A DNA stretch of 6,732 nucleotides from Chitinophagaceae bacterium (GCA_947459455.1 CANHEC010000132.1:1-6732); one strand, 5' to 3'; numbered from the stretch's first letter, positions 1 to 6,130 are shown. Numbers and translations: made by a program. The notes: a model not told the origin generated them from the sequence alone.

Positions 1-1423
1 CCTCGATGTCAGTTTGGTCGGCCAGAAAGAGAGGTGTCACATTTGAGTCATCTTCCGCCAGATAGATGCTAAGGTTTTGCAACCATTGCCACAATCGGAA
101 TTCCTGAAATAGCGGATGTGACTTATGGATCACGTTTATTCCTATTGTCTCTATCTCGCCGAGCGGGGTCCTTACACGGCGAGCTTCCAGCGGACATCTG
201 GCTATAGTGTCCTTCTTGCTTTTCAACGGCCGCTGATAGAAGATGATATCATCGATGAATAGGTGAGCGAACGACTTTCTGGCAAGCTGCTGTTGATGAG
301 CCTCGTTCTGTCTGTAGAGCTCCTGGGCAGCAGCAGCCAGTAGCGCAGAGTCATTCAGTTCGGGATGAAACTGCTGCTGGATTGCAAGAATTCTTTGTAG
401 CTCATCCTTGTAAAATACCCTTTCAATTGTTCTCACCAGTCGTCCCCTAATCTTTTGTTGAGGTTCATTCAAAAGGGCATCATAGATATAGGCTCCGACT
501 GTTTTACCAGATGAGCTGATGTCTTTCTCAGTTCGCTTCTTCATCAAAGTCCAGTCGGTATCAGCGGGTGCACGGAAGCTTCTCTTTACATTTCCTTCTT
601 TGTCCGTCTTTGGCGTACCATCCTCATTCAAGTCGGTACTAACGATAAAGTCCTTGGTCTTACCAATCCAATCATTAAGCGGCTGGCGGCTGGAGCGGCG
701 ATAAACCCATCCATTCTCCAGGGTGACAGAATACCAGCGTTCTGTTTTCCCTGGCACTGGGTCGTCTGCTGATACGTCCGTAACTTTTAAGGAATGGTAT
801 TCGATCAGCTTGTTGGGCGTTCCCTCTTCCTCTTCGCCACGCAGTTGGTAGTACCCTCGCTTTTGGTTGAAGTTCAGCAGTATCCATGCGAGTTCCTCCT
901 TTTCAATTCGTTGCGTAAGAGCCTTTTTCCGAAGAAAGTAAATAGTCCAGTCGTACGGGATGGATGTTGCTTCTCCTTTGCTGTTGGTCAGCAGCTCTGG
1001 CCGATGTTTCTTGAAGTCGGCCAGCATTTCAACAAACGAATTCTTGAATAGGAACCCATCCTTATCGTAGGCTATTTTAGGTTCCGACTGGTCCTTGAAT
1101 TTACCTGTTCTATTTTCAAAATCAATTTTCGACGCATAATGTAGCGGCAAAAAGCCAATTATGTTAAGCACCCGATGAAGACGTTCTCGTCGTAGCAAGA
1201 ATCTCTCTCGAAGCCGGCGCACACTTCTGAGTCTCGTCCTTTCAGCTGTTTGGGAAACAGTATTGCCCTTCTCAAAATCACTGAGCTGGTCTTGCGACAT
1301 TGGTATAATCCTGCTACCCATCCCTAAGATGGCTCCTTGTCTAGCGGCAAAATCGTTTTCGATTAATGCCCATCCGATTGAGTTGGTTCCCAAGTCCAGC
1401 CCCAGAATCTTTTTTTTGCTCAT
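1..1423 (-). CDS. cas9: Type II (II-C-like) CRISPR endonuclease Cas9, N-terminal 474 residues, cut by the window edge
   Basis: RNA-guided DNA endonuclease that uses a crRNA:tracrRNA duplex to cleave invading DNA. I translated the minus strand by hand from the ATG at 1423; it stays open through position 2. The start MSKKKILGLDLGTNSIGWAL is the RuvC-I motif with catalytic Asp10. Residues about 60-86 form an arginine-rich bridge helix (RSVRRLRERFLLRRERLHR). REC-lobe signatures common in Bacteroidota Cas9 follow: LAWILLNFNQKRGYYQL (178-194), IIFYQRPLKSKK (393-404) and HPLFQEFRLWQWLQNL (436-451). RuvC-II, HNH, RuvC-III and the PAM-interacting domain lie beyond the left edge; relatives are usually about 1,350-1,500 residues, so roughly a third is present. 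The start is fixed by the Asp10 spacing. No clear Shine-Dalgarno is seen, as is usual in this phylum. A divergent tracrRNA gene lies just upstream. The gene is more AT-rich than jetC. Whether the missing part is intact cannot be judged. Confidence 0.97.
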   Translation of the reverse strand, partial: MSKKKILGLDLGTNSIGWALIENDFAARQGAILGMGSRIIPMSQDQLSDFEKGNTVSQTAERTRLRSVRRLRERFLLRRERLHRVLNIIGFLPLHYASKIDFENRTGKFKDQSEPKIAYDKDGFLFKNSFVEMLADFKKHRPELLTNSKGEATSIPYDWTIYFLRKKALTQRIEKEELAWILLNFNQKRGYYQLRGEEEEGTPNKLIEYHSLKVTDVSADDPVPGKTERWYSVTLENGWVYRRSSRQPLNDWIGKTKDFIVSTDLNEDGTPKTDKEGNVKRSFRAPADTDWTLMKKRTEKDISSSGKTVGAYIYDALLNEPQQKIRGRLVRTIERVFYKDELQRILAIQQQFHPELNDSALLAAAAQELYRQNEAHQQQLARKSFAHLFIDDIIFYQRPLKSKKDTIARCPLEARRVRTPLGEIETIGINVIHKSHPLFQEFRLWQWLQNLSIYLAEDDSNVTPLFLADQTDIE

Positions 1424-1450
1424 TTCTCTTCGTTTTTTAGTTTCGAGCTT

Positions 1451-1458
1451 CGAAAGTA
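1451..1458 (-). promoter_or_regulatory. Candidate cas9 promoter -7 box inside the tracrRNA anti-repeat
   Basis: Read on the minus strand, TACTTTCG matches the Bacteroidota -7 consensus TAnnTTTG at seven of eight positions. It would place the cas9 transcription start near 1444, with a 5' UTR of about 20 nt. No good -33 TTTG is present at the usual spacing, so this is a weak call. Its interest is that it lies within the tracrRNA gene. Confidence 0.25.
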
Positions 1459-1497
1459 ATTCACAATAAGGATGATTCCGTTGTGAAAACATCTAGC

Positions 1498-1525
1498 GCC
1501 TCGCCTATCTGCGGGGCATTTTTTT
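1498..1525 (+). terminator. Rho-independent terminator of the tracrRNA
   Basis: GCCTCGC (1498-1504) pairs with GCGGGGC (1511-1517), giving seven pairs including one T-G wobble around a 6-nt loop. A single A and seven Ts (1519-1525) follow. It is oriented only for plus-strand transcription; the minus strand has no T-tract after the stem. It sets the tracrRNA 3' end. Confidence 0.85.
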
Positions 1526-1730
1526 ACCCTTACTGTCATGCTTTCCTGGCAGGTTTGCGCATGCAAATGCCTTTCGGCATTGGCTGCTTGCTTTCTCACC
1601 CTGCTCATAGCGGGCTGGCACTGGCCGGGCCCACTGGTACTTGCGGCAGCCTTACTTATTGTAATACAGCTGTTTACAAGTGTCTTCAAATGGAAAATTA
1701 ATGTCTTTCTATTGATGTATCGCCAAAACG

Positions 1731-1754
1731 AGCAGGCTTTTTTAGCCCGCTTTT
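1731..1754. terminator. Weak, possibly bidirectional terminator-like hairpin
   Basis: AGCAGGC (1731-1737) and GCCCGCT (1745-1751) can pair with one A-C mismatch around a T-rich 7-nt loop. AAAA precedes (1726-1729) and TTTT follows (1751-1754). It could stop read-through toward jetC or transcription from the other side. The mismatch and short T run keep confidence low. Confidence 0.3.
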
Positions 1755-1828
1755 CCATTAGCATCCAACTGTCTGCCCGGTGTTCATAACTACCCGCCAC
1801 CTACCCGCTACCGTGCCCTTCCGGCTTC

Positions 1829-1836
1829 TATATTCG
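1829..1836 (+). promoter_or_regulatory. Candidate jetC promoter -7 box
   Basis: TATATTCG matches the Bacteroidota -7 consensus TAnnTTTG at seven of eight positions, 86 bp upstream of the chosen jetC ATG. The -33 region holds no evident TTTG. It is the best candidate seen in the spacer. Confidence 0.25.
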
Positions 1837-1921
1837 CCGGCACGGCAGGGCCCGTTGGCTATCGCTGGCAGCGCCTGTCGTGTCTCCTCCATTTACCACC
1901 TCCGCTACGCTACGTATACCT

Positions 1922-4900
1922 ATGAACCTGAGTTTATTCAGCCTCAACCCCGCCGAAGCCGGCTTTCGGCTGCAGCGCATGGAACTGTGGAACTGGGGCA
2001 CCTTTGATGAGCAGATTTACCACATAGAGCCCGGTGGCGAAAACAGCCTGCTCACCGGTGCCAACGGCAGTGGCAAAACCACCTTTGTGCACGCCCTGCT
2101 CACCCTGCTGGCGGCCGAGCGGCGCATGCGCAGCTTCAATATGAGTGCCGAGGGCAAAACCAAAAACGAACGCACCGAAGAAAGCTACGTGCTGGGCGAG
2201 TACGGCCTCACCGAAGACGACAGCGGCAGCCGGGCGCAGCGCCTGCGGGAAGACCGCAGCAAGGTGCGCAGTGTGATACTCGCCGTGTTTAAAAGCGAAG
2301 ACCAGTACGTGACCCTGGCACAAATCCGCTGGTTTGCCGGCACCGAACTCAAGCGCAGTTTCATCATCGGCCACAAGCCACTCAGCATCGAGGCCGACCT
2401 GCGCTATTTTGATACGCAAGGCGAGTGGAAGAAGCGCCTGCGTAAAACCTATCCCAAACAGGGCAGCCGTGAAATGATTGAGTTTTTCGACGGCCCCAAA
2501 GAATACGGCACCCGCCTGCGCAGCGTGTTTGGCATGCGCAGCGAGAAGGCCCAAAGCCTTTTCAACCAAACCATCAGCCTCAAAATACTGGGCAACCTCG
2601 ACGAGTTCATCCGCACCCAAATGCTGGAAGAAACCGACATGGAAGACGATTTTGAAAAGCTGAAAGACCATTTCAAAACCCTGAGCGATGCGCACCGCAA
2701 TATTGAAAAAACGCTGACGCAGATAGACATGCTGCAGCCCGTGCGCCAGCACTGGAACGATTGGAAAAACATAGAAGCCGATAAGTACGAGCTGGACCAG
2801 CACCGCCAGACGCTGCCGGCGTGGTTTGCCACCCACCAGCGCAACCTGCTGGACCACGATATGCGCCAGCTGGAAGATGCCCTGCAGCAAACCCGCCTGC
2901 GTATGCAGGAAATAGAGGCCGTAATAGCCGAAGAAAACCAGCAGCTGATAGCCACCGAAGTACAAATACAAAGCAGCCAGCCGGGCCGCCTGCTGGCCGA
3001 GCTGGACCGCCAGCTGAAAGAACTGGCCACCGAAAAAGACAAACGCCGCGCCGCCACCGACCGCTACAATGGCTATGCCGACCGGCTGGGCTGGGATAGC
3101 CAGGTAAACGAGCGGGAGTTTGAAAAAAACCGCCGCAAGGCCGAAGAGAAAGCCGCCGAACTGCGCAAAGAGCTGGATGAAAAACGCAGCGCCAAGGTGC
3201 GGCTGGAAGACAGCAGGCACCAGGCCGAAACCGATATAGACCAGCTGGAGCAAGACATACAGCAGCTGAAGCAGCAGCGCAACAACATTACCGGCCGGCT
3301 GGCACAGATACGGCAGGAGCTGCTGGATTACACCGGCGCTACCGAATCCGAAATTCCCTTTATAGGCGAGCTGATACAGCTACGCGAAGGCGAAGAGAAA
3401 TGGGAATACGCCATTGAGAAACTGCTGCACGGCTTTGGCCAGCGCCTGCTGGTACCCGAGCAGTACTACAAGCAGGTAAACAAATACGTGCAGGGCACCG
3501 ACCTGCGCGGCCGCCTGGTGTACGAACGCTACAAGCCCGCCAACTACCTGACCGACCTGCTGCCACTGAATGCCGATACCGTGCCCGATAAGCTGCTGGT
3601 GCGCCACGATAGCGAGTATGCCGATTGGGTGGAGTTTCAGCTGCGCAAATACTACCACTACTACTGTACCGATAACCTGAACGAGTTTGCCAAAACCGAC
3701 TACGCCCTCACCAGCAGTGGCCTGATAAGGCACGGCAACCGCCACGAGAAAGACGACCGCAACCGGCACAACAGCCGCCAGCACTATGTGCTGGGCTGGG
3801 ACAACAGCGCCAAGCTGCGCCTGCTGATAGCCGAGCTGACCCAACGCGAAGACAAAGTGCAGCAGCTGCGCAAAGAGGAAAGTGTGCTGCGCAGCAAGAT
3901 TGATACGCTGGAAAAACAACAGCGGGCCCTCGATGAGCTGCTGCGGTTTCAAACCTTTGCCGAGCTGGACTGGGAAGGCTGCACCGCCCAGATAGCCGCC
4001 AAAGAAAAAGAACGCCAAAAGCTGGAAAAAGGCGACCCCACGCTGAAAGAACTGCAGCAGCAAAAAGAAGCCCTGCAGCAGCGCCTGCAGCAGCTGGCCC
4101 AAAAAGCAGCCGAGCAAATACGTACCGAAGAAAAACAAAGCAGCCAGCTGCAACAGTGGGGCCTGGCCCGCCAGCGCTGTACCGATACCCTGGTACTGTA
4201 CCAGGGCGTCGACCTCGATAAAAAGCTGGCCGAGTTTCAGCGCCTGTACATCAACAAAATAGAGTATACCATAGACCTGGATTTGATAGACAAGGTGCGC
4301 AACCAGGTAAGCGATGGCCTGCGCAAGCAGCTGGACGAGCTGGGCAGCAAGGCCGAAACTGCCAAACGACATTTGAATACTGCGATCAGCCGTTTTAAGT
4401 ATCCTACCGATGAAAAGCTGCTGCTGAAATACCCCGACTGGCGCGGCGATACCCACCGCCTGCCCGATAGTGTGGAGTACGTAGGCGAGTACATGGACCT
4501 GCTGGAGCGACTGGAAGGCGAGGAGCTGGCCGAGCAGCGAGACCGCTTTAAGAAGTACCTGAACGAGGAAATGATCAACCGCATGAGCAGCTTTGGCGGC
4601 AGGTTGCACGAGCACCTGGCCCAGATACAGCGCCGCGTAGCCGAGCTCAACCAAAGCCTGGCTGGCATCAGCTACCGCCAGCAGCCCCACACCTACATAC
4701 AGCTGGAGGCCCGCGAAGAGCTGAGCCCCAATATCAAAGACTTCAGGCACCGCCTGCTGGCCTGGAAGCCCAACCTGGCCGAGTACCACCGCACCAAAGA
4801 CGACCGCATACTGGAAGCCAGCTATGTGAAAATAAAAGAGCTGATAGACGACCTGGAAACCAAAGAAGCCTGGCGCCGCGAGGTGATGGATGTGCGCCAG

Positions 4901-5347
4901 TGGCTGCGCTTTGTGGCCCGCGAAGTACGGGCCGAAGACAGCAGCACCTACCGCAGCTACACCGGTACCGAAAAGCTGAGCGGCGGCGAGCAGGCCCAGC
5001 TCACCTACACCATCCTCGGCAGCGCCATCGCCTACCAGTTTGGCATCACCGCCGATGGACTGGGCCAGCGCAGCTTCCGGTTTATTTGTGTAGATGAGGC
5101 CTTCAGCCGGCAAGACGAAGAAAAAGCCCGCTACCTCATGAACCTGTGCAAGCAGCTGAACCTGCAGATTATGGTGGTGAGCCCCGACAAAACCGAAGAG
5201 TTCCGCATTGTAGAGCCCTTTGTGGCCCGCATCCACTACGTGCAGCGGCGGGCCAACCGCGATAGCCTGCTGTACGATATGCCCATCAAGCAGCTGCAGG
5301 AAGAGCTGGGCACCCGTCCGCGGGGCAAAAAGACCGTGGCCGGCTAG
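1922..5347 (+). CDS. jetC: SMC-like ATPase, Wadjet JetC/MukB-type (COG4913-like), without visible partners
   Basis: Large ATP-driven SMC-like protein. In known Wadjet/EptABCD systems, JetC works with the kleisin JetA and KITE protein JetB to extrude DNA loops, and with nuclease JetD to cleave small circular plasmids. Residues 46-53, GANGSGKT, are Walker A. Long Gln/Glu/Arg-rich coiled coils run from about 250 to 470 and about 630 to 830. Between them is a hinge-like segment with IRHGNRHEKDDR and YVLGWDN, motifs I associate with COG4913. LSGGEQ at 1019-1024 is the ABC signature, and ICVDEAFSR (Walker B Asp1058, Glu1059, D-loop) follows. The ATP-binding parts look intact. The 1141-residue length fits the family. 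I chose ATG 1922; an in-frame GTG at 1880 adds 14 unremarkable residues. No jetA, jetB or jetD is present: upstream is tracrRNA/cas9, downstream are repeats and rpmH. Composition resembles rnpA more than cas9. A standalone role is possible but unproven. Confidence 0.88.
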   Translation: MNLSLFSLNPAEAGFRLQRMELWNWGTFDEQIYHIEPGGENSLLTGANGSGKTTFVHALLTLLAAERRMRSFNMSAEGKTKNERTEESYVLGEYGLTEDDSGSRAQRLREDRSKVRSVILAVFKSEDQYVTLAQIRWFAGTELKRSFIIGHKPLSIEADLRYFDTQGEWKKRLRKTYPKQGSREMIEFFDGPKEYGTRLRSVFGMRSEKAQSLFNQTISLKILGNLDEFIRTQMLEETDMEDDFEKLKDHFKTLSDAHRNIEKTLTQIDMLQPVRQHWNDWKNIEADKYELDQHRQTLPAWFATHQRNLLDHDMRQLEDALQQTRLRMQEIEAVIAEENQQLIATEVQIQSSQPGRLLAELDRQLKELATEKDKRRAATDRYNGYADRLGWDSQVNEREFEKNRRKAEEKAAELRKELDEKRSAKVRLEDSRHQAETDIDQLEQDIQQLKQQRNNITGRLAQIRQELLDYTGATESEIPFIGELIQLREGEEKWEYAIEKLLHGFGQRLLVPEQYYKQVNKYVQGTDLRGRLVYERYKPANYLTDLLPLNADTVPDKLLVRHDSEYADWVEFQLRKYYHYYCTDNLNEFAKTDYALTSSGLIRHGNRHEKDDRNRHNSRQHYVLGWDNSAKLRLLIAELTQREDKVQQLRKEESVLRSKIDTLEKQQRALDELLRFQTFAELDWEGCTAQIAAKEKERQKLEKGDPTLKELQQQKEALQQRLQQLAQKAAEQIRTEEKQSSQLQQWGLARQRCTDTLVLYQGVDLDKKLAEFQRLYINKIEYTIDLDLIDKVRNQVSDGLRKQLDELGSKAETAKRHLNTAISRFKYPTDEKLLLKYPDWRGDTHRLPDSVEYVGEYMDLLERLEGEELAEQRDRFKKYLNEEMINRMSSFGGRLHEHLAQIQRRVAELNQSLAGISYRQQPHTYIQLEAREELSPNIKDFRHRLLAWKPNLAEYHRTKDDRILEASYVKIKELIDDLETKEAWRREVMDVRQWLRFVAREVRAEDSSTYRSYTGTEKLSGGEQAQLTYTILGSAIAYQFGITADGLGQRSFRFICVDEAFSRQDEEKARYLMNLCKQLNLQIMVVSPDKTEEFRIVEPFVARIHYVQRRANRDSLLYDMPIKQLQEELGTRPRGKKTVAG

Positions 5348-5396
5348 CATCCGGGCGCTGGTGCTACTGTGGGGCTGGGTAGCTCGTCCCCAATTC

Positions 5397-5551
5397 ATTC
5401 ATGAGATCCCTCACTGCGTTCGGGATGACGGAGAGCGGTTGTCAGTTGTTGGTTGTTTGGTGTTGGCGGGCAGGCGTACCAATTGTCATTCGCCATTTAC
5501 CCAAAAGGGCCGCCTAGCAAACTGCAAATTGCAAACTCGACCACATCTCCG
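5397..5551. repeat. Intergenic tandem repeat, copy 1 (155 bp)
   Basis: First unit of a direct tandem repeat just after jetC. It opens with a short palindromic element (ATCCC at 5406-5410 pairs with GGGAT at 5422-5426). Then come three degenerate 7-nt tracts at 5438-5465, 5480-5500 and 5519-5539. It has about ten substitutions and one 7-nt indel relative to copy 2. No coding function is likely; open frames through it are by-products of the repeat. Confidence 0.92.
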
Positions 5552-5713
5552 ATTCATGAGATCCCTCACTGCGTTCGGGATGACAGAGAGCCGTTGTCAG
5601 TTGTTGGTTGTTTGGTGTTGGGGGGCAGGCGTACCAATTGTCATTCGCCATTTACCCAAAGGGGCCGCCTAGCAAACTGCCCACTGCCCATTGCAAACTC
5701 AACCACGTATCCA
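5552..5713. repeat. Intergenic tandem repeat, copy 2 (162 bp)
   Basis: Second unit, directly abutting copy 1 in the same orientation. It has the same palindromic opening and heptamer tracts at 5593-5620, 5635-5655 and 5674-5700. It is longer than copy 1 by exactly one heptamer (about 5681-5687, CCACTGC), as expected from slippage in a 7-nt array. Confidence 0.92.
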
Positions 5714-5747
5714 ATTCGTGAGATCCCTCCGTTCGGGATGACGGAGC
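5714..5747. repeat. Intergenic tandem repeat, copy 3 fragment
   Basis: Only the palindromic opening of the unit is present, with one substitution (ATTCGTGAG for ATTCATGAG). The hairpin loop has lost 4 nt (ACTG), shrinking from 11 to 7 nt while the ATCCC/GGGAT stem is kept. The rest of the unit is missing or replaced by the C-rich heptamer tract that follows. Confidence 0.85.
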
Positions 5748-5767
5748 CACGAGGCGCAACGTCTGCC

Positions 5768-5809
5768 CAACTGCCATCCGCCATCCGTCATCAGCCATCT
5801 CCCCTCCCC
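5768..5809. repeat. Degenerate 7-nt (heptamer) repeat array
   Basis: Six consecutive 7-nt units in strict phase, most of them variants of CATCCGC: CAACTGC, CATCCGC, CATCCGT, CATCAGC, CATCTCC, CCTCCCC. The same 7-nt periodicity occurs in shorter tracts inside the tandem repeat units upstream. It ends about 40 bp before the rpmH -7 box. Confidence 0.75.
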
Positions 5810-5850
5810 GCAATCCACAAAAAATCCCCAGCTTTTACGGCGCAGACCCC

Positions 5851-5858
5851 TACCTTTG
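5851..5858 (+). promoter_or_regulatory. rpmH promoter, -7 box TACCTTTG
   Basis: A perfect match to the Bacteroidota primary sigma factor -7 motif TAnnTTTG, followed by CCG as is common at strongly expressed genes in this phylum. Upstream TTTT at 5833-5836 is closer than the usual -33 element, so that half is uncertain. Transcription would begin near 5865, leaving a leader of about 110 nt before rpmH. Confidence 0.7.
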
Positions 5859-5864
5859 CCGTCC

Positions 5865-5974
5865 TTTCACAAAACGGCAGGCATGGTGGCCTGTTGGTGA
5901 ACTTGAAATAAACCGTGGCGCTTCTCCCGCCGCACTTATTTTGAACCAACCAAAAGGTGTAAAACACAGTAGTC
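5865..5974 (+). promoter_or_regulatory. rpmH 5' leader with short hairpins
   Basis: The inferred 110-nt untranslated leader contains CAGGC (5878-5882) pairing with GCCTG (5889-5893) around a 6-nt loop. Just before it, GCCGT (5858-5862) can pair with ACGGC (5874-5878), partly upstream of the inferred start and sharing one base with the first hairpin. AAGGTG lies about 15-20 nt before the ATG, too far for a normal Shine-Dalgarno. Regulation by the leader is only a possibility. Confidence 0.35.
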
Positions 5975-6130
5975 ATGAAACGTACATTTCAACCGCACAA
6001 CCGTCGTCGCAAGAGCGTACATGGTTTCCGTAAGCGCATGCAAACTGCCAACGGTCGTAAAGTGCTGGCCAGCCGCCGTGCCAAGGGTCGCCACAAGCTG
6101 ACCGTGAGCGATGAAAGCAAGCTGAAATAA
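5975..6130 (+). CDS. rpmH: 50S ribosomal protein L34
   Basis: Small, highly basic protein of the large ribosomal subunit. The 51-residue product begins MKRTFQPHNRRRKSVHGFRK, and its middle and end (RMQTANGRKVLASRRAKGRH, then KLTVSDESKLK) fit L34 along its full length. The hallmark KRTFQP start fixes the ATG. The gene lies 117 bp downstream of a perfect -7 box and upstream of rnpA, the conserved bacterial arrangement. No frameshift or odd residue is visible. Confidence 0.98.
   Translation: MKRTFQPHNRRRKSVHGFRKRMQTANGRKVLASRRAKGRHKLTVSDESKLK

Larger units (their letters stand above)
1440..1525 (+). ncRNA. tracrRNA of the type II-C locus
   Basis: Trans-activating RNA that pairs with the CRISPR repeat, enables crRNA processing and is held by Cas9. 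Seen directly: an anti-repeat-like stretch GAAAGTAATTCACAAT (1452-1467), a purine-rich AAGG leading into the nexus segment, the conserved-looking block TTCCGTTGTGAAAAC (1476-1490), and a GC-rich hairpin followed by seven Ts (1498-1525). From memory, this order matches tracrRNAs of Bacteroidota II-C systems, whose repeats often begin GTTGTGA(A/T)TTGCTTTC. The predicted crRNA repeat should contain ATTGTGAATTACTTTCG or a wobble variant near its 5' end. The 5' end is uncertain: it could begin as early as about 1420, inside the cas9 start, because the anti-repeat may extend leftward. It is divergent from cas9 and lies about 17-30 bp from its ATG. No convincing plus-strand promoter could be assigned. 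Confidence 0.85.
1526..1921. other. Intergenic spacer between the tracrRNA terminator and jetC
   Basis: About 400 bp without a convincing gene. Visible structure: a 6-bp hairpin AATGCC-TTTC-GGCATT (1566-1581); an imperfect operator-like inverted repeat TTGTAA (1659-1664) / TTACAA (1674-1679) with CAGCTG between; a terminator-like hairpin near 1731-1754; and a C-rich tract with two CTACCCG copies around 1791-1808. A plus-strand frame from 1538 to 1789 would encode 83 residues with a hydrophobic stretch resembling two membrane helices. It has no visible ribosome-binding site or recognisable family, so I do not call it a gene. No CRISPR repeat matching the anti-repeat was found here. Confidence 0.6.

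Noticed and set aside
1483..1701. Plus-strand frame of 72 codons
   Set aside because: It begins inside the tracrRNA and reads through its terminator hairpin and T-tract.
1420..1800. Minus-strand frame of 126 codons upstream of cas9
   Set aside because: It runs antisense through the tracrRNA and its terminator, shows no recognisable protein features, and just touches the cas9 start by chance.
1790..1808. CTACCCG-type tract resembling the bases just before rnpA (6231-6241)
   Set aside because: The shared stretch is only about 11 nt (CTACCCGCCAC) and C-rich, too short to call a repeat, though it might belong to the heptamer-type intergenic sequence.
1..1921. A CRISPR repeat-spacer array in the window
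   Set aside because: I looked for segments complementary to the anti-repeat (such as TTGTGAATTACTTTC on either strand) and for regularly spaced direct repeats, and found none besides the tracrRNA itself.
1934..3253. Long minus-strand open frame (439 codons) opposite jetC
   Set aside because: It lies wholly antisense to a gene with clear ATPase motifs. Its product is a repetitive Leu/Val/Phe/Gly/Gln-rich string with no family motif, typical of antisense frames opposite GC-rich, codon-biased genes.
3380..5398. Very long minus-strand open frame (672 codons) opposite jetC
   Set aside because: Same explanation: an artefact of codon bias with no start context, domains or sensible composition, while the plus strand carries Walker B and the ABC signature.
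5397..5747. The tandem repeat as a CRISPR array or an insertion sequence
   Set aside because: The repeated unit is about 155-162 bp and nearly identical throughout, with no unique spacers. There is no transposase frame and no terminal inverted repeats with target duplication.
5220..5911. Two plus-strand frames of about 150 codons across the jetC end and repeats
   Set aside because: The translated peptide repeats (EIPHCVRDD) simply mirror the tandem DNA repeat. There is no start signal, and one overlaps the jetC 3' end.
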